A stretch of 37,180 nucleotides of DNA from Alphaproteobacteria bacterium. GTDB taxonomy: Bacteria > Pseudomonadota > Alphaproteobacteria > Ferrovibrionales > Ferrovibrionaceae. Position numbers and translations under genes: made by a program. Positions within the stretch are counted from its first letter, which is position 1, and every line of letters begins with the position of its first letter. Below are positions 31,087 through 37,180 of the stretch, one piece after another. The DNA is taken from contig CANJGB010000031.1 in the NCBI GenBank assembly GCA_947473805.1, positions 1 through 37,180 of the forward strand, in the 5' to 3' direction. A model generated the notes under the pieces. It was not told the DNA's origin. It saw only the letters and a program-made list of their open reading frames with translations, and did no database searches.

Positions 31087-31204
31087 TCGGGATCACTTTC
31101 TCGACCTTTACCGTGGGCGGCGGAATATCCCACGTCGAAAGGAACAGGGCGGCGCCACCGAACAGCACCACGAGGATTACGACAAGGGATACGACAAGTT
31201 TCAT
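31067..31204 (-). CDS. Small single-pass membrane peptide (45 residues)
   Basis: An open frame of 46 codons from ATG at 31204 to TAG at 31067 encodes a peptide beginning MKLVVSLVVILVVLFGG. It has one hydrophobic helix at about 3-23 followed by a short conserved-looking periplasmic tail WDIPPPTVKVEKVIPNDR. The composition (Val/Leu helix, then Trp-Asp-Ile-Pro-Pro-Pro) is protein-like, and the frame overlaps the downstream secreted-protein gene by 20 bases in an operon-like way. I recall similar small proteins next to aroK in other Rhodospirillales but cannot verify it here. No strong ribosome-binding site is seen. Function unknown. Confidence 0.68.
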   Translation of the reverse strand: MKLVVSLVVILVVLFGGAALFLSTWDIPPPTVKVEKVIPNDRLGK

Positions 31205-31266
31205 GGATCAATGGGGCCTAAACCGGAGGGAGGGGACGCGAAGTCCAACCGCCCAATGTGCTACAG

Positions 31267-31294
31267 TTGGATTATGACTATTTTTCGATATTTT
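31267..31294 (+). promoter_or_regulatory. Candidate aroK promoter
   Basis: In the AT-rich patch between the divergent small-peptide gene and aroK, TTGGAT (31267-31272) and TATTTT (31289-31294) are separated by 16 bases. The patch stands out from the GC-rich background. The leader would be about 65 bases. Moderate match only. Confidence 0.3.
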
Positions 31295-31365
31295 ACCGGG
31301 CGCACCGGCGCGGCGCAATTGCCGCTCCGGGCGAAACCGCCAACGGTCAGACCCAGCCTGCGATC

Positions 31366-31929
31366 ATGAACGCCCTGCCCGCCGATACTGCCGAGGCCAA
31401 TGCGCTGCTGCGGACGGTCGTACTCGTCGGCATGATGGGTGCCGGCAAGAGTACCGTGGGCCGCCGCCTGGCGGCGCGGCTGAATGTGCCGTTCGTCGAT
31501 GCGGATACCGAGATCGAGACGGCCGCCGGCATGACCATCCCGGACATCTTCGAACGCCACGGCGAGTCCGAATTCCGCGCTGGCGAGCGACGCGTCATCG
31601 CCCGCCTGCTGGAGGGGCCGCCCAAGGTTCTCGCCACCGGTGGCGGCGCCTACATGGACGAAACCACCCGGGCGGCCATTCGCGAGCACGGCGTATCGGT
31701 CTGGCTGCGCGCGGACCTTGAGGTGCTGGCGAGGCGCACCGCCCGGCGTAACAACCGCCCGCTGCTGGCTGGCGGCGATCCGCGCGGCGCGCTTGAACGC
31801 CTGCTGGTCGTGCGCAACCCTGTCTATGCCTTGGCGGACCTCGCGGTCGACAGCGACGATGGGCCGCACGAGAGCGTGGTGGAAACCATCATCGGCGAAC
31901 TGGGGCAACGGGGAGTGCTGCGGTCATGA
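31366..31929 (+). CDS. aroK: Shikimate kinase
   Basis: Phosphorylates shikimate at the 3-hydroxyl, fifth step of the shikimate pathway to chorismate. The 187-residue protein has Walker [10 protein letters not shown] (22-30), the shikimate-binding FVDADTEIE and GGGAY segments and a lid with RNNRPLL. The ATG at 31366 gives a normal length; the frame is open to an ATG at 31258, but that stretch is the AT-rich promoter region. Its last four bases overlap aroB as ATGA, so the pathway neighbours are translationally coupled. Confidence 0.94.
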   Translation: MNALPADTAEANALLRTVVLVGMMGAGKSTVGRRLAARLNVPFVDADTEIETAAGMTIPDIFERHGESEFRAGERRVIARLLEGPPKVLATGGGAYMDETTRAAIREHGVSVWLRADLEVLARRTARRNNRPLLAGGDPRGALERLLVVRNPVYALADLAVDSDDGPHESVVETIIGELGQRGVLRS

Positions 31930-33038
31930 GCGCTGGGTCCGAAACAGTGCGCGTCGAACTGGCCGAGCGTGCCTACGACATCGTGATCGGCAACGGACCG
32001 GACCTGGCCGCCCTAGTGCGCCCGCACCTGGCACGGCCGTGGACGGTGATTGTGAGCGACCGCAACGTTGCGGCCCTGCATCTGGAGCGCATCCAGGCCG
32101 CGCTGACGGCCGGCGGCATTGCCACCGACGCCGTGATCGTCGACCCCGGCGAACCCAGCAAGAGTTTTGCGGGCCTGGAACACCTGGTCGAGCGCCTGCT
32201 GGAACTCAAGGTCGAACGCGGCGACGCTGTGATCGCGCTGGGCGGCGGCGTCATCGGGGACCTGGTCGGCTTTGCTGCTTCGATCCTGCGGCGCGGCAGC
32301 CGTTTCATCCAGATGCCGACCACCCTGTTGGCGCAGGTTGATTCCTCGGTTGGCGGCAAGACTGCGATCAACAGCCGCCACGGCAAGAATCTCATCGGCG
32401 CCTTCCACCAGCCGGTCCTCGTCGGCATCGACCTAGACCTGTTGCGCACCCTGCCCCGGCGCGAACTGCTGGCGGGCTATGCCGAGGTGGTGAAGTACGG
32501 TCTGCTGGGCGACGCCGCATTCTTTGCCTGGCTGGAGCAGAACCATGCCGACGTGCTGGGCGGCGGTCCGTCGCTGGCCCATGCGGTCGCGACCAGTTGC
32601 CGGCACAAGGCGCGCATTGTCGCCGCCGACGAGCGCGAGACCGGCGAGCGAGCACTGCTCAATCTCGGCCATACCTTTGGCCATGCGCTGGAAGCCGCAA
32701 CCGGCTTCTCGCAGCGCCTGCTGCATGGCGAGGCCATCGCCATCGGAATGGTCATGGCATTCGAACTTTCGGTCCGGCTGGGACATTGCCCCGCCACCGA
32801 CGCGGCGCGCGCGCGCCGTCACCTGGCGGCCTGTGGCCTGCCGACCGGGACCGGCGCGATTGCAGGACCGGCGCTATCGACCGAGGAACTGTGGCACCAC
32901 ATGCAGCAGGACAAGAAAGCCAGCCAGGGCAACCTGACCTTCGTGCTGACGCGCGGAATTGGCCAGGCGTTCCTCAGCCGCGACGTCAAGCGCGACGACG
33001 TTATGGCCGTATTGGCGCGGACCGCCGACGCCGCCTAG
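31926..33038 (+). CDS. aroB: 3-dehydroquinate synthase
   Basis: NAD- and metal-dependent cyclisation of DAHP to 3-dehydroquinate, second step of the shikimate pathway. The 370-residue protein has the NAD-binding GGGVIGD (106-112), the substrate-site DSSVGGKT (139-146) and the metal-ligand region [11 protein letters not shown]. It is coupled to aroK by a four-base overlap, and the CorC-like membrane gene starts three bases after its stop. Length is usual for the family. Confidence 0.97.
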   Translation: MSAGSETVRVELAERAYDIVIGNGPDLAALVRPHLARPWTVIVSDRNVAALHLERIQAALTAGGIATDAVIVDPGEPSKSFAGLEHLVERLLELKVERGDAVIALGGGVIGDLVGFAASILRRGSRFIQMPTTLLAQVDSSVGGKTAINSRHGKNLIGAFHQPVLVGIDLDLLRTLPRRELLAGYAEVVKYGLLGDAAFFAWLEQNHADVLGGGPSLAHAVATSCRHKARIVAADERETGERALLNLGHTFGHALEAATGFSQRLLHGEAIAIGMVMAFELSVRLGHCPATDAARARRHLAACGLPTGTGAIAGPALSTEELWHHMQQDKKASQGNLTFVLTRGIGQAFLSRDVKRDDVMAVLARTADAA

Positions 33039-33041
33039 CTC

Positions 33042-34340
33042 ATGGATCACGCACTTCTCCTCTCCATCGGGGCGGTCATCCTCCTCCTGCTGCTGTCGGC
33101 ATTTTTCTCCGCCTCGGAGACCGGCCTGACCGCCGCTAGCCGCGCCCGGATGCATCACCTCGCGCGCAACGGCAACAAGCGCGCCAAGGCGGTCGAATGG
33201 CTGCTGGACCGGCGCGAAGACCTCATCGGCGCGCTGCTGCTGGGGAACAATGTCGCCAACATCGCCGCTTCATCGCTGGCAACCGGCGTGCTGATCGGCA
33301 TGTTTGGCGAGCATGGCGTTGCCTATGCCACCGCGATCATGACCGTTCTGGTGCTGGTGTTCGCGGAAGTCATGCCCAAGACCTACGCCATCAACCGGCC
33401 CGACCGCGTCGCCCTGTTCGTCGGCCCGCTGGTACGGGTGCTGGTCGCGATCCTGCTGCCCGTCGTTCGCACGGTCCAGGCCATCGTCCGCCAGACATTC
33501 CGCCTGTTCGGCGCGCGTGTCCACGACACCACCGACGACGTGTCACCAACCGAGGAACTGCGCTCGTCGATTGATCTTCACGTGCGCGAGGGCGGCATGG
33601 TCAAGCACGAGCGCGACATGCTGGGCTCGATCCTGGACCTGGCCGAATACGCGGTCGGCGACATCATGATCCACCGCCAGGAGATGCAGACGATCGACAT
33701 CGGCGAACCGCCGGCGCAGATCGTCGATCAGGTGCTGGCCAGCGGCCATACACGGCTACCAGTCTGGCGCGACAATCCGGACAATATCGTCGGCGTGCTG
33801 CACGCCCGCGATTTGTTGCGCGAACTGTCGCGGCGCGGCGGGGCGACCGAAGCCATCGACATTTCGAAGGTGGTGACCGATCCGTGGTTCGTACCCGAAA
33901 CCACGACGCTGCGCGCGCAGTTGTCCGCCTTCCGCCAGAAGCGGCAGCACTTCGCGCTGGTTGTCGACGAGTACGGCACGCTGCAGGGCCTCGTGACCCT
34001 GGAAGACATTCTCGAGGAGATCGTCGGCGATATCCGCGACGAGCACGACAAGACCGCCACCGGCGTGCGGCCGCAGCCGGACGGTTCGTGGCTGGTCGAC
34101 GGCACGGTCACCATCCGCGACCTCAACCGTCTGCTTGACTGGCACCTGTCGGACGAGGACTTTTCCACCGTCGCCGGCCTCGTCATCCACGAGTCACGCA
34201 CCATCCCCGAGCCGGGGCAGAGCTTCGTCTTCTTTGACCGCAAGTTCGAGGTGATGAAGCGCCAGCGCAACCGGCTGACCTCGTTGCGCATCTCGCTGCT
34301 CAAGCCGTCGGAGAACGACGACCCCGACAGCACGGGCTAG
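33042..34340 (+). CDS. CNNM/CorC-type membrane protein (DUF21, CBS pair, CorC_HlyC)
   Basis: Predicted inner-membrane magnesium/cobalt transporter or efflux regulator of the HlyC/CorC family. The 432-residue protein has a DUF21/CNNM membrane domain with about four helices (5-25, 62-84, 95-115, 125-145), including the SASETGLTAASRARMH signature, then a CBS pair (about 205-330) that in relatives binds ATP-Mg, and a C-terminal transporter-associated domain (about 345-425). It follows aroB by three bases. Its TAG stop sits in a CTAG palindrome that would also end the neighbouring BLUF gene if that gene is frameshifted. Mg export is inferred from CNNM homologues. Confidence 0.9.
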   Translation: MDHALLLSIGAVILLLLLSAFFSASETGLTAASRARMHHLARNGNKRAKAVEWLLDRREDLIGALLLGNNVANIAASSLATGVLIGMFGEHGVAYATAIMTVLVLVFAEVMPKTYAINRPDRVALFVGPLVRVLVAILLPVVRTVQAIVRQTFRLFGARVHDTTDDVSPTEELRSSIDLHVREGGMVKHERDMLGSILDLAEYAVGDIMIHRQEMQTIDIGEPPAQIVDQVLASGHTRLPVWRDNPDNIVGVLHARDLLRELSRRGGATEAIDISKVVTDPWFVPETTTLRAQLSAFRQKRQHFALVVDEYGTLQGLVTLEDILEEIVGDIRDEHDKTATGVRPQPDGSWLVDGTVTIRDLNRLLDWHLSDEDFSTVAGLVIHESRTIPEPGQSFVFFDRKFEVMKRQRNRLTSLRISLLKPSENDDPDSTG

Positions 34341-34386
34341 ACGCGGTTCTCGCCCCGGCCACGCAGGCGATTCATGATGCGCGGAA

Positions 34387-34761
34387 TTACCTGGTCGCCG
34401 CCGACGACTTTGGCAGGCGCTGACCGTCGAGATCAAGCCTGCCCTCGCGCCTATCCTGCATCTGCTCGCACCCCATGTACCACTGGGGGAAGTCGCGGAC
34501 GTCGTTCTCGTACCTGACGATCTCGCGCATCTCCCGGTGGCGCGGATCAGCCTGGATAGAAGCCAGCAAATCGTTGACTGAGTTCGGGGCGCCCTCGAGG
34601 GCCTGGACGTAGCTGCCGTCGCGGTGCAGCAGCAGCCCGGTCACGTCCAACGCGGCGTTCCTCACGCGCGACTTTGCAATCAGGTCGTCAAGGGCGGGCA
34701 CCGAGAGAAAGGGTGAGGCAGTGCTGATATAAAGCACGTGGAGGACTAAATTCGATTGCAT
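34387..34761 (-). CDS. BLUF-domain blue-light photoreceptor (short)
   Basis: Predicted FAD-binding blue-light sensor. All five flavin-site residues are present at the AppA spacing: Y11, N35, Q53, W94 and M96 (AppA Y21, N45, Q63, W104, M106). The segments are VLYISTASPFLS, RNAALDVTGLLL, YVQALEG and FPQWYMG. The 124-residue protein is a bare BLUF domain plus short tail, with no fused EAL, GGDEF or HTH domain, so it should act through a partner. The ATG at 34761 starts the domain; the open frame further upstream is shadow. Downstream, a different frame encodes a protein-like tail to a stop at 34337, suggesting a one-base frameshift near 34410. It is divergent from an AEC carrier with a 57-base gap. 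Confidence 0.88.
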   Translation of the reverse strand: MQSNLVLHVLYISTASPFLSVPALDDLIAKSRVRNAALDVTGLLLHRDGSYVQALEGAPNSVNDLLASIQADPRHREMREIVRYENDVRDFPQWYMGCEQMQDRREGRLDLDGQRLPKSSAATR

Positions 34762-34818
34762 GTCCAGTTCTCGTGCGAAGATGAACAAATGGAAAGTAGG
34801 CCAAAGGGCTAGGCGGCA

Positions 34819-35697
34819 ATGACTAGTGAGCTGTTCGCGATTGTTGCGCCGGTCTTTCTGCTGGCCGCCCTGGGCTATGTCTGGGTGCGGATGAAGCAGC
34901 CGTTCGACGCGGTGTTCGCCAGCGCGCTGGTCATCAACCTGGGCACACCATTCCTGACCTTTTCGTCGCTGACGCGGCTGCACCTGAAGCCGCTCGAATT
35001 CCTCCAGATCGCCGGCAGCGCCGGTGCCGTTCTGGCCACGGTTGGCTTGATGTCCGTCGCCGTGCTGAAGCTGATGAAGCTGCCGCTGCCGGACTATCTT
35101 CCGGCCCTGATGTTCGGCAATTCCGGCAATATGGGCCTGCCGCTGTCGCTGTTCGCGTTTGGCGATCACGGCCTGGCCCTGGCGGTCGGCTATTTCGCCG
35201 CCACGTCGATGGTGAACATGACATTCGGCCAGTGGATCGCCAGTCGCAAGCCGGCGGGGCGATTGTTGCTGCGTTCACCGGTGGTCTATGGCGTGCTGGC
35301 CTCGCTGGCGTTCATGCTGACCGAAACGCCGGTGCCGCGCTGGCTGGACAACACGGCCTACCTGCTGGGCGGCTTCACGATTCCGCCGATGCTGCTGATG
35401 CTGGGCGTGTCGATCGCGCAATTGCGCATCACCATGGCGCACCGCGCGGTGCTGATGGCACTGCTGCGCCTCGGGCTTGGCTTTGCGGCGGGATGGGTAA
35501 CGGCGTGGGCACTGGGGCTCGAAGGCGCGGCCCGCGGCGTTGCCATCCTGCAGGCAACCATGCCGGTCGGCGTCGTCAACTACGTCTTCGCGCGGCAGTA
35601 CGGCAACGACCACGAAACGGTAGCCGGCGCGGTGATCGTCTCAACACTACTGTCGTTCGCGATCCTGCCGCCGCTGCTGCTCTACCTGCTGCCCTGA
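34819..35697 (+). CDS. AEC (auxin efflux carrier) family transporter
   Basis: Predicted inner-membrane carrier of the AEC family, whose bacterial members move dicarboxylates or other organic anions. The 292-residue protein is hydrophobic throughout with about 8-10 helices, including the FGNSGNMGLPLSLFAFGDHG stretch and a second half with FTIPPMLLMLGVSIAQL, matching the inverted-repeat AEC layout. The substrate cannot be told. The ATG at 34819 has AGGCGG nearby. It is divergent from the BLUF gene, and its 3' end overlaps bolA on the other strand by 16 bases. Confidence 0.9.
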   Translation: MTSELFAIVAPVFLLAALGYVWVRMKQPFDAVFASALVINLGTPFLTFSSLTRLHLKPLEFLQIAGSAGAVLATVGLMSVAVLKLMKLPLPDYLPALMFGNSGNMGLPLSLFAFGDHGLALAVGYFAATSMVNMTFGQWIASRKPAGRLLLRSPVVYGVLASLAFMLTETPVPRWLDNTAYLLGGFTIPPMLLMLGVSIAQLRITMAHRAVLMALLRLGLGFAAGWVTAWALGLEGAARGVAILQATMPVGVVNYVFARQYGNDHETVAGAVIVSTLLSFAILPPLLLYLLP

Positions 35698-35966
35698 GCG
35701 GCCTCTTCCGGCGTCTGCGTGGTCAACGCCAGGGCATGCACCCCGTCGCGCAACTCGTCGGCCAGCAGCCGATAGACCAGCCGCTGCCGCGCCACCCGGC
35801 TCTGGCCGGTAAAAGCCGCAGCGACAACCATCACGTCGAAATGCGTCTCGCCCCCCGGCCGGTGTCCGGCATGGCCCGCATGTTTCGCGGAATCATCGAC
35901 GATATCGAGGGTCTGTGGCTGCAACCCCTCGGTGAGCTTGGTGCGGATGCGCTCGGCCATGGTCAT
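35682..35966 (-). CDS. BolA family protein
   Basis: A 94-residue BolA-like protein; family members pair with monothiol glutaredoxins to handle iron-sulfur clusters or act in stress responses. The core has AERIRTKLTEGLQPQTLDI, a His-containing loop (GHAGHRPGGETHFDVMVV) and RLVYRLLADELRDGVHAL. The initiation codon may be the ATG at 35966 or at 35960. It overlaps the end of the AEC gene and is divergent from the J-domain gene. Which BolA subgroup it belongs to is not clear from sequence alone. Confidence 0.92.
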   Translation of the reverse strand: MTMAERIRTKLTEGLQPQTLDIVDDSAKHAGHAGHRPGGETHFDVMVVAAAFTGQSRVARQRLVYRLLADELRDGVHALALTTQTPEEAAQGSR

Positions 35967-36006
35967 TCGATCCTATTGCCGTACCGGGACCCGCGGCGTC
36001 AATGCC

Positions 36007-36035
36007 TTGTCAGTCCTCGACCAGCCTCCCATACT
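36007..36035 (+). promoter_or_regulatory. Candidate promoter of the J-domain gene
   Basis: TTGTCA (36007-36012) and CATACT (36030-36035) are 17 bases apart. The -10 ends seven bases before the ATG at 36043, so the transcript would begin at or next to the initiation codon. No Shine-Dalgarno-like sequence is visible before that ATG, which agrees with a leaderless message. Confidence 0.45.
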
Positions 36036-36042
36036 TCGTTAG

Positions 36043-36627
36043 ATGCAAAAACAGCAGCGCCGCCACGTCGTCCTGGACTGGGAGCCCAAGCGGGCCTCGG
36101 CCGGGCGTGGCTGCGACCATCCTGGCTGCACTGGCGGCGGCGACTACCGGGCACCCAAGGCGCGCGACCCGGGCGGCGGCCACTGGTGGTTCTGCCTGGA
36201 CCATGTGCGCGATTACAACCGGGCGTGGGACTTTTTTGCCGGCATGAGCCAGGCCGATATCGAGGATTACCAGCGCAAGAACGCCACCTGGCACCGCCCG
36301 ACTTGGCGCCTGGGGGAGCGGATCGGTGCGGATGTGGACGGCGTGTGGGTCAGGGATGACCTCGGGCTGTTGGCCGAGGTTGAACTCGATAAAACGATCT
36401 TCGGCGGCAAACGTTCCGCAGCCCCGCCGAAAAACCCCGAGGAGCGCCAGGCGCTAGCCGCTCTGGACCTGCAACCCCATGTTTCCCTTGCAGAAATCAA
36501 GACCCGCTACAAGGAATTGGCGAAACGCTTCCACCCTGACACCCATGGCGGCGACAAGGACGCGGAAGAACGTTTCAAACAGATCAACCAAGCCTACACC
36601 TATCTGCTTTCCTGCGGTTATACTTGA
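36043..36627 (+). CDS. J-domain (DnaJ-like) protein
   Basis: A 194-residue co-chaperone-like protein with a C-terminal J domain (about 136-192) containing the HPD motif (164-166), which stimulates DnaK ATPase activity. The N-terminal half has a distinctive Cys/His-rich part (CDHPGCTGGGDYRAP, then WWFCLDHVRDYN) that looks like a small zinc-binding module, and the WDFFAGMS segment typical of an alphaproteobacterial family. Such genes often directly precede cobS, as here (70-base gap). A role in cobaltochelatase assembly is possible but unproven. Confidence 0.9.
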   Translation: MQKQQRRHVVLDWEPKRASAGRGCDHPGCTGGGDYRAPKARDPGGGHWWFCLDHVRDYNRAWDFFAGMSQADIEDYQRKNATWHRPTWRLGERIGADVDGVWVRDDLGLLAEVELDKTIFGGKRSAAPPKNPEERQALAALDLQPHVSLAEIKTRYKELAKRFHPDTHGGDKDAEERFKQINQAYTYLLSCGYT

Positions 36628-36697
36628 GGCAGAGCGCGGCGCCGGACCGTGCCCAGCCTTCAAATCCGGCCAATAACCTGTCAGACGGAAGCAGTTA

Positions 36698-37180
36698 ATG
36701 ACCTCGATCCAGACCGGCGACCATGGCAACCCGTGGTCCAAGGCCACGCCGGACATCAAGCTGTCGGTACGGCAGGTGTTCGGCTTCGACAGCGACATGC
36801 AGGTGCCGGCGTTCAGCCAGGCCTCCGAGTTCGTGCCCGACGTCGATGATGCCTATCGTTTCGACCGTGAGACCACGCTGGCGATCCTGGCGGGCTTTGC
36901 CTACAACCGCCGCGTCATGGTCCAGGGCTATCACGGCACTGGCAAGTCGACCCATATCGAGCAGGTCGCCGCCCGTCTCAACTGGCCCTGCATCCGCATC
37001 AACCTCGACAGCCATGTCAGCCGCATCGATCTGATCGGCAAGGACGCCATCGTCCTGCGTGACGGTCTGCAGGTGACCGAGTTCCGCGAAGGCATCCTGC
37101 CGCAGGCGCTGCAATCGGCGACCGCACTGGTCTTCGACGAGTACGACGCCGGCCGGCCCGACGTGATGTTCGTGATCCAG
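36698..37180 (+). CDS. cobS: Aerobic cobaltochelatase subunit CobS, 5' part
   Basis: AAA+ ATPase subunit of the CobNST chelatase that inserts cobalt into hydrogenobyrinic acid a,c-diamide during aerobic cobalamin synthesis. The first 161 codons are present and the gene runs off the right edge; the family is about 330 residues long. Visible are the CobS N-terminus (IKLSVRQVFGFDSDMQVPAF), Walker A GYHGTGKST (77-85) and Walker B region ALVFDEYDAG. The ATG at 36698 has a GGAA site upstream. No cobalamin riboswitch is visible in the 70 bases before it. Confidence 0.95.
   Translation, partial: MTSIQTGDHGNPWSKATPDIKLSVRQVFGFDSDMQVPAFSQASEFVPDVDDAYRFDRETTLAILAGFAYNRRVMVQGYHGTGKSTHIEQVAARLNWPCIRINLDSHVSRIDLIGKDAIVLRDGLQVTEFREGILPQALQSATALVFDEYDAGRPDVMFVIQ

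Noticed and set aside
31258-31365. Longer aroK N-terminus starting at 31258
   Set aside because: It lies in an AT-rich promoter-like patch and extends beyond the normal shikimate kinase start; ATG at 31366 fits the family.
36628-36697. Cobalamin riboswitch before cobS
   Set aside because: Only 70 bases separate the J-domain gene and cobS, too short for the element, and no B12-box-like sequence is seen.

Overview
The window is chromosomal DNA from a GC-rich alphaproteobacterium. The gene families (DUF4167 and DUF1178 proteins, GAF-type PtsP, malyl-CoA lyase, a J-domain gene before cobS) and the order of conserved blocks suggest Rhodospirillales or a neighbouring order; I cannot name genus or species. 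Genes are tightly packed, almost all are core functions, and I see no insertion sequence, prophage, CRISPR array or tRNA.

Layout. Positions 1-180 (minus strand) hold the promoter and antitermination leader of a ribosomal RNA operon whose 16S gene should start just left of the window. Next come an M23 peptidoglycan endopeptidase (TTG start) with a strong terminator, the disaggregase gene clpB (minus) and a MOSC protein (plus). A minus-strand block follows: DUF4167, prmC, prfA, hisS, ispG, a RodZ-like protein, ptsP and lysC, covering translation termination, His-tRNA charging, isoprenoid synthesis, cell shape, nitrogen-PTS signalling and aspartate-family amino acids. ubiG is divergent from lysC over overlapping promoters.

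15.9-21.6 kb: DUF1178, a nitrilase-family amidase, glutaredoxin and comF (minus); an NDUFAF5/BioC-like methyltransferase (plus); a MutT-type Nudix hydrolase, argJ, a small secreted protein of unknown function and a periplasmic parvulin (minus). secA is divergent from the parvulin and overlaps a small two-helix membrane protein. 25.8-31.2 kb (minus): a SnoaL-like protein, accA, malyl-CoA lyase, xerD, a 594-residue secreted protein of unknown function and a 45-residue membrane peptide. aroK, aroB and a CNNM/CorC-type membrane protein run on the plus strand from 31.4 kb.

The right end (34.3-37.2 kb) holds the only obviously sensory gene, a short BLUF blue-light photoreceptor. It keeps all five flavin-site residues, is divergent from an auxin-efflux-type carrier, and may carry a 3' frameshift. 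Then come bolA, a J-domain protein that may be read from a leaderless mRNA, and the start of cobS (aerobic cobaltochelatase), cut by the window edge.

I found no clearly new multi-gene system. The best leads are the BLUF gene and its 3' end, the unknown secreted protein plus 45-residue membrane peptide beside aroK, a hairpin over the ribosome-binding site of the unknown secreted protein at 21.0-21.6 kb, and the rRNA leader at the left edge.
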